From NCBI GenBank assembly GCA_047495785.1, contig JBLDXI010000063.1:248001-312000 (forward strand): a stretch of DNA of 64,000 bases, written 5' to 3'. Position numbers and translations under genes: made by a program. The notes beneath the pieces are model-generated. The model was not told where the DNA came from and did not search any database. It worked only from the letters and a program-made list of their open reading frames with translations. Shown here piece by piece: positions 58,101 through 64,000 of the stretch. The number at the start of each line of letters is the position of its first letter. Position 1 is the first letter of the stretch. Source of the DNA: Lepidodermella squamata. Lineage: Eukaryota > Gastrotricha.

Positions 58101-61100
58101 AACGAAATAAAACTGCATGGCAGAAGCAGCAGAAGCAGCTAAGGGGCCATTTTACTATTAGAACAGCAGCACACAACTGCTGATGCAACTGTATTTTGAA
58201 TGAAGAAGGTTGCTCGCGTAAAATGGCTTAAATAAAAAAGTAATCATAAATACAATATTATTATTATTATTATAACTTATTATAATATAGACCCGGCTGC
58301 GATGGCTATAACAATAATAATAATATCGGCAGCTAAAAAAACGACGACCGATAACTATTATAATATTATCGTGAATAAAAAAACTGGCGAAATTGAATTT
58401 AATGGCCCAAGGCGACGTAAATAATAAAAAATAGTAATGATTTAACCCAATAATAAACCATTCCTTACTATACGTATTATTGTAAGCTGGCAAAAAATGA
58501 CACACGCACAGGTGAGTATACTTATTGCATAAAAATAAGCGCAGCAGCTAAGTATTACACTGCACAACACCTACAGCTGCTGCTGCACAAGGGCAAATAA
58601 ATGCGAAAATCTCGACGGCCGATGACGACAATGACGACAGATGATGATGATGATGGTGGCGGCGCGGTGGTGGTGGTGTTTAAATGAGCAGCTGCCAATC
58701 GCTGAAAATGCCTGGATTCGAAAAGGAAGGAACATCAACTCACCCGGTAGTGACGGCTGCGTGTTGGCGTTGCTAAGGCGCCGCGCGTAATTGGCAGGAG
58801 CCGATTATTCAACAGCAAGCAGCTACAAAATGCCGAGTAAAAAACTTCTTGTCTACGACAAAATTGAAGTAAAATGAACATCACGTAGGTATGTATACGT
58901 ATAGCACAGGTATGTATATAAGTATACTCACATGGGAGCAGCGCAACAAAACAATAGCCCTATACCTGCACTGCGTTATTGGGCGGAGAATGCGAGCAGA
59001 GGGAAAAAAGGTGCGCAGTTTCCTGTCGATTACCTACCTACCTACCTGCCGGCTGGCTGGCAGGTGAGCGAGCTATCAACAACATGCCGGCGTTGTAAAA
59101 ACCACCCTGTGCCATAAATCTCTTGTGCGCAAGTTGCAAGTGAAACGGGCGCTGCTGTCGCCGGCGCAATATAACTTTGCGCGGCAATAAACGCAATTTC
59201 TTGACTATCTATCTTTACTAAGCTAGCGAGGTTCCGGTGATGGCTGGGTTGGTTTCTACTAATACTGCTGCTTCTTCTACAGATGCGAGTAACTGTGTCC
59301 CGCGTGAGCTGTTGGTTAAAACGTAGGTAGCGCATTCGTGGGGGAAAGCCGTTCCGTTGCGCCGATCTGACAGTAGCTGACCATCAGCCTGAATGGATCC
59401 AGAACTGGAAGCTGAGATCAACTGTTGGCTGCTACGCTGCTACGACTATGGCTGGCCATCATCGACGCCAGCAGCCCGGCCGATAATGCCATTAGCTCAC
59501 AGCGCAGCAGTAGCAGCATGCGACGCGAAAGGCAGAATGCGGCCGCGGCGACCGTGCGAGCGTAATGAAATCACGACCGCGACTTAACCCAATTCGATGA
59601 TGTAGAATGGCTACATCTACGTATTGTCCCTCGATTTTTCGTGTTGTTTTTTTTTCGATGTTGATGCATGTTAACGAATATATGTGCGCGGCAAGTTGGC
59701 TGATGTCAGCTGATAGTAAGTCGTCATGTTTTAGCGCAATGCCAAGACGTCTTCAATAAAATAAGTATTTCACTGAAAAGGGCTAAATAGCAGTGCAATC
59801 GGTTCAAATCTATAAAAGTGGCACATCGGTCATGTAGATGATGTGGATGCGATATTAAGAACCAAAAGCCGTACAGGTGGCTGGTATTTTTCCGTCGCTT
59901 GGATCTCAGCTGCTCGGCCACCGCACCATCGCTTAGACGTGAATCGTTCATTGTACCTAGAAAAATAGTACGCCGGCTATACGACGTCGCGTCTACCTAC
60001 GTAAGCAGCAACAATCGCAGAACGGCGATTGCTACGCCGAGGCGGCCGGCGATCGATGGCCCAAATGTGAAATGTATATCGAATAAGTATAAGTAATGTT
60101 TTGCTATTATATCGCAGTCGAGAACGCGCGCTTTGATGATGATGATGATAATGAGTAGAAGCAATTAAATCTGTTTCCCACTGTTGCGATATTGCCTACC
60201 TACAATAGGAATACGATGGTGAGGTTGTTGTTGTTGAAACCTGAGACCCAACAACGATCAAGGTGATGATGGTCAACCCTACTTTTTACTTATCTTTCTG
60301 TCTTTCGTCGGGCTGAGCGGCGGCGCGGAAATTCCGCGCTTATTAACGCAAATGAGCAAATAAACATAATGCAGAAATTTTTGTCATGAAAAAGTAATAA
60401 TATTTGATGAATAAATTATGCTGACAACCTTCAAGCGATGAGATTCAAATTTCTTTCGCAAACAACAAAAAGTGGATAGTCGTCCGGGTCATGATCAGAG
60501 TTATGCTTTTCTTGTGGATGTTGCCGAAGCGTAGTTTTCAACGGAAATTCATGAGAGGCTAAATGCATTGATTTATTTAAAGTGATTAAAGTGATGATCG
60601 GGTTATCAAGCAGTGTAATAACGGCCAGTACGGCCAACATTTGCTGTTGCTTGTTGCCTCACATTTTCTTAACAATTCCGTAACCATGAAGCATGAAGCA
60701 GTTTTGAAGCTGTTTTCAAGGGGTTTTCATGCGGTAAACTTTGGCTGGAATCCTCGTTAGAATGGGAGTCGAGCGAAACAAATTAGAAGCGACGATGCGC
60801 TTTTGAAAATTGGCGTTTCGATCTTTATTGATTGATTTGTGCTAACTTGGTGAAGCCGCAAGTATCGGGTAGTCGGATAGCTATAATGTTTAGAAATCAG
60901 TCTCTCAAAGACACTTGAATCCTCTGGCAAGAGCGATGATCTCAGCCCTATATTGGATGCAAAACTAGATTTTTCAAAAATGAGAATTTTTTACAAAAAT
61001 CGCAAAAAGCTTATCGCCGCCAATTTTTTCGCTCAAATCCGACTCTAACACAGATGACAGGAAAGTTCAACGCACACTAGATCTATCTTAAAAATTCCTC

Positions 61101-62104
61101 ATGGTTATGGAGTTGTAAAAAAAATATAATGTGAGACAAGAAATTATTGGCGGTACTTTATGCTTGGCAGGGTTACACTGATCCTGCAGTTGCACCCATG
61201 CAACTGCAACTACATAAACTGAACCTAATGAGTACAGAAGCGAAAAATGCGCGCAAAAAAAACGAAACGAGAATGACTGCTGCTGATGCTGGCGTGTTTG
61301 TTCATCGGTTTTAAAACAAACAAATAACAGAAGCAGCAGCAGCAGCAACAATAAATCGAAGCCTACTGCGATAAAAGAAACTGCGCATCGTCAGAGTAGC
61401 ATGCGAACAAAAGAAGCTGCCTTTCCGCCCCGGCTCGTTTATTTACTCTGCCGATCAGAATTTACTTAATTTACAATCATGTGATGTGATGAAACAGCTA
61501 AGCCATGCGCAGCCGTTGGCGATTGACGATCGTCGATTGACGGCGAACAGCTCGACTTCCGACTCGATAAATTAGCTCAATCGCCACTTCTCACTTCTCC
61601 TGCTTCTGTAATTATTAGCTATATTCTCCAGTTTCTCATATTATGCCAACTCCTCACACAATTATTAGGTATTCTTTTTTTATTTAATAAAAACGAAAAA
61701 GTTCAATGTGTTTCAGTATTAGTTGTTATCAATGTTTTTCTTTTCAATAGTATTCAGACAATAATACATACATACATACACTTCTAATTCGACAACCATC
61801 TTCTTCTCGGTTATTATTATTATTATTAACATTACGTACTCGATCGATCAAACAACAGTTAAGGGGCTATCCTATGTCTGTACTTCACGTGGACACTGGT
61901 TGGCATGGCCACTATGGCTAAACACACAAACACACAAAGTGTAGTAGTAGTAGCAGTTGTAATAAGAACGCGGCTTTAACGAGCGTAAATGCTCCCATGT
62001 ATTTTCAAAATTTGACAAAAAAAGAAGAAGCAGATTTAGTTTCACAGCGACTTAGTAGTAGTAGTAGTATTCACCAGTATCACACACGCTATCCTAAACG
62101 TCTC
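55181..62104. other. 6.9-kb gene-free region between RGS and SET
   Basis: No supported coding gene. It should contain the RGS promoter on the left and the SET 3' UTR on the right. It has a 14-base G run at 55477-55490, (AACG)n at 57152-57180, short CAG/CTG, AAT and GATG runs, and many short TAG-type repeats. One minus-strand ATG frame at 59951 (MNDSRLSDGAVAEQLRSKRR) looks like a short coding exon. It has no recognisable partner, and a frame-compatible splice to the second RGS exon is only speculative. Confidence 0.5.
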
Positions 62105-63082
62105 TTATTCCGCTCCATCCTCGTCGTCGTCCACGTCGCCGCCGTCTTCTTCGTCGAGCTGAAAAATGACATCAGATACGAAACATTAGTCGTCATCAAT
62201 AAATGAACACGCCAACATGAAAATGATTCCAATCAAGGATCAGATAGGAAAGTAATCACAGAGATTCATTAGATTGACAGACTATCACTATATCATCATT
62301 CGAAAATAGCCAAATGACAATGAAAATGAAAACAGTGACTTACGCCTTCGCCGTCTTCTCCCTCATCGCCTTCATCAGGCGACTCGTCACCCTCGTCGAG
62401 CTCGGGGGCCAAGAAGTATTGCAGAGGGTTCGCCCAGATCTCGTCCTTGATCAACTCGCCGATCTCGTCCGCCGTCGCGTCTTCGTTCGAGCACGTGAAC
62501 CAGAAGAAAAACGAGTCCGAAAGACCGGCGCGCTTCTTGCCAGACGCCGCCTTCTTCATCGGGTCCTTGCCCTCCTTCCACTTGATGCCCGTCGACTTGC
62601 ATTGTGGCTCGCACAGGTGGAATTCCTTTGTCAGCACTGCATTTTCGAAGTACGGATTGGCGTCGAAGTGGAAGCTGATTTTGTAGCCTGACTTGATGTC
62701 TTCGAATTCCTGCACTTCGAGTTTTGTCAAATGTTGCAAAATCTGCTCGTCTTCCTCGGTGATAATCGAAGAGATCTGAGGGTGGTTGATCAGCGCCGTC
62801 AGCCAGAAGCGAGGAATCTTCGAGATGTGATCGTGACGCTTGTGATAGAACGGTTGCCGCAATTTGTTATATTTCTGTTCGACTTTCAGGATTTCCTCTG
62901 ACGCTTGTTCGTTCAATTTTTCAATTTCGTTTTGAACTTCGTCGATCTTCTCAACGGAATCTTGGAAATCCCGCGCGTTAAAAGACCCTACGTAGACAAA
63001 TAAGTACATTGAATAAGCAGGAACTCCTTTGAAAAATAGGAAACTAACCATCGGTCTTGGCTACCTTAGCCGGACTCGCCAT
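62105..63082 (-). CDS. SET: SET / TAF-I, NAP-family histone chaperone
   Basis: A nuclear histone chaperone and PP2A inhibitor of the NAP fold. Three exons (63049-63082, 62344-62987, 62105-62158) give 243 residues. The short first exon, [12 protein letters not shown], joins [20 protein letters not shown] in phase 1. Next come the long dimerisation helix ([20 protein letters not shown]), the earmuff core ([37 protein letters not shown]), a Lys-rich loop ([11 protein letters not shown]) and SFFFWF, then the acidic tail. The tail is shorter than in vertebrate SET and continues into the last exon as [17 protein letters not shown] before a TAA stop. Family order and length are normal. Confidence 0.95.
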
Positions 63083-64000
63083 TAAATCTAAATGACAATA
63101 AAATAAGCCGAACTAAACAAGTAAAGAAACGAAAATGCACGATGATGTCATTAATGACTTGAAAAGAGGGTAACATTGTCATAACAGAGGAAAGGGAAAC
63201 CCCGATTTACACGAGAAACGAGAAATATCGGGTCAGTAAAGGTGGAACATTAGAAAAATTCAGCACTAGGTGAGTTCCGAATGCAAGAAGCTTGAACTTC
63301 TGACACGCACACACACACAGCAGCAAAAACGTCACGAAAAAACGCCGAACTGCAAAGCGGATGAACACCAAGCCGCGGCGGCGTGCTTCGTCAACTTTCG
63401 CGCCAAAAAATATTTCAAATATTACGAAATCTCAATTTGCAAACAAAAAAGATACAGAATAACAACGATGATTACTTTGACTTTAATATATGTGATAAGC
63501 AGAGAAACGTTTATTTTCTATGAGTCACGTTTTCTGGTTCTTTCTATACTTTGGCTGGAACTCAAGGTTCCACATGTGCAACTCTCTATATTTACCACAT
63601 GCGCCTATTCAGGCAATTCAAAATCCGGATGATAATTTGTTCATTCACGATTCAAAATCGATAACTTTAGGCGCTATCGGTTATGCAGCCGTGAGAAGTG
63701 AACAGTTTTGGGGCGGCGCCTTTGAGTATTAATTGAGTATTACTTTACGACTGCCCGTGCGTAAGTAATCTCTTTGAAGCTGCAACATGACTCAATAAAA
63801 GTGATGCAACCAGATGTAGTCAGATCTTTATAAGGTTCGAGAGAATCAATGTTTCTAATTCATTATATTCTTATTACTGGTTTTATAGCAAATCGCAAGT
63901 TTCATTGATTGTTGTTTTTAATTCACAACTGAATTAATCTCTTACTTCCCATTACGTTGTTACTTGCTAGGCAAGCAAGACCTCAACCTAAACTTCGCGT
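63083..64000. other. Upstream region of SET to the window edge
   Basis: About 900 bp presumably containing the SET promoter. Plus-strand open frames up to 120 codons (63270-63732) have AT-driven composition and no motif, so no gene is called. Confidence 0.5.

Noticed and set aside
63270-63732. Plus-strand frames upstream of SET as a new gene
   Set aside because: Composition follows the AT-rich DNA, starts are arbitrary and no splice-compatible partner or motif is present.

Overview
The window is nuclear DNA from an invertebrate bilaterian animal. The genes have introns with GT/GC-AG junctions, many only 50-80 bp, and encode metazoan families: a BET bromodomain protein, a central-class Hox protein, an R-GEF for Ral, an RGS protein and proteasome beta-2. 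A CFAP53 orthologue shows that the lineage keeps a motile axoneme, in cilia or sperm. An astacin with three ShKT domains is a combination best known from nematodes but not unique to them. I could not fix the phylum. Triplet repeats (GTA, CAG, GGC, GAA) are very common, both in non-coding DNA and as Gln, Ser, Ala and Asn runs in the proteins.

Layout. 1-3488 (-): USP20/33-type deubiquitinase, C-terminus beyond the left edge. 4643-7094 (-): RalGPS. 7763-9432 (+): CFAP53, divergent from RalGPS. 12335-18850 (-): complete BRD4/fs(1)h-type BET protein with its conserved C-terminal motif. 19-22 kb: mostly non-coding, with a membrane-protein-like reading frame broken by one stop, a short Lys/Arg-rich frame, and a dense array of CTTCGG/CCGAAG motifs. 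22272-23659 (+): secreted Thr-rich, probably GPI-anchored protein. It converges on 23821-27213 (-): secreted astacin protease with a Thr-rich stalk and three ShKT domains. 28338-29235 (-): small ankyrin-repeat protein. 31368-32148: TA-flanked inverted-repeat transposon of Tc1/mariner type. 32422-33195 (+): SNF8 (ESCRT-II). 33673-37042 (+): PRPF38B. 37558-39088 (-): Hox gene. 41230-42163 (-): PSMB7. 43541-44593 (-): truncated LINE. 45534-46118 (+): XTBD-domain protein. 47861-55180 (-): RGS protein with long introns. 62105-63082 (-): SET/NAP-family histone chaperone.

The genes do not form one pathway. Most are housekeeping or regulatory genes (ubiquitin and proteasome turnover, splicing, chromatin reading and chaperoning, ESCRT sorting, G-protein and Ral signalling). 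The pair most likely to be functionally linked is the Thr-rich surface protein and the adjacent Thr-rich astacin. Housekeeping exons are strongly biased to G/C at third codon positions. The Thr-rich, astacin and ankyrin genes are not.

Exon borders were placed by hand from GT/GC..AG signals and reading-frame continuity, and the phases sum correctly for every multi-exon model given as complete. No similarity search was possible, so family names rest on recognised motifs.
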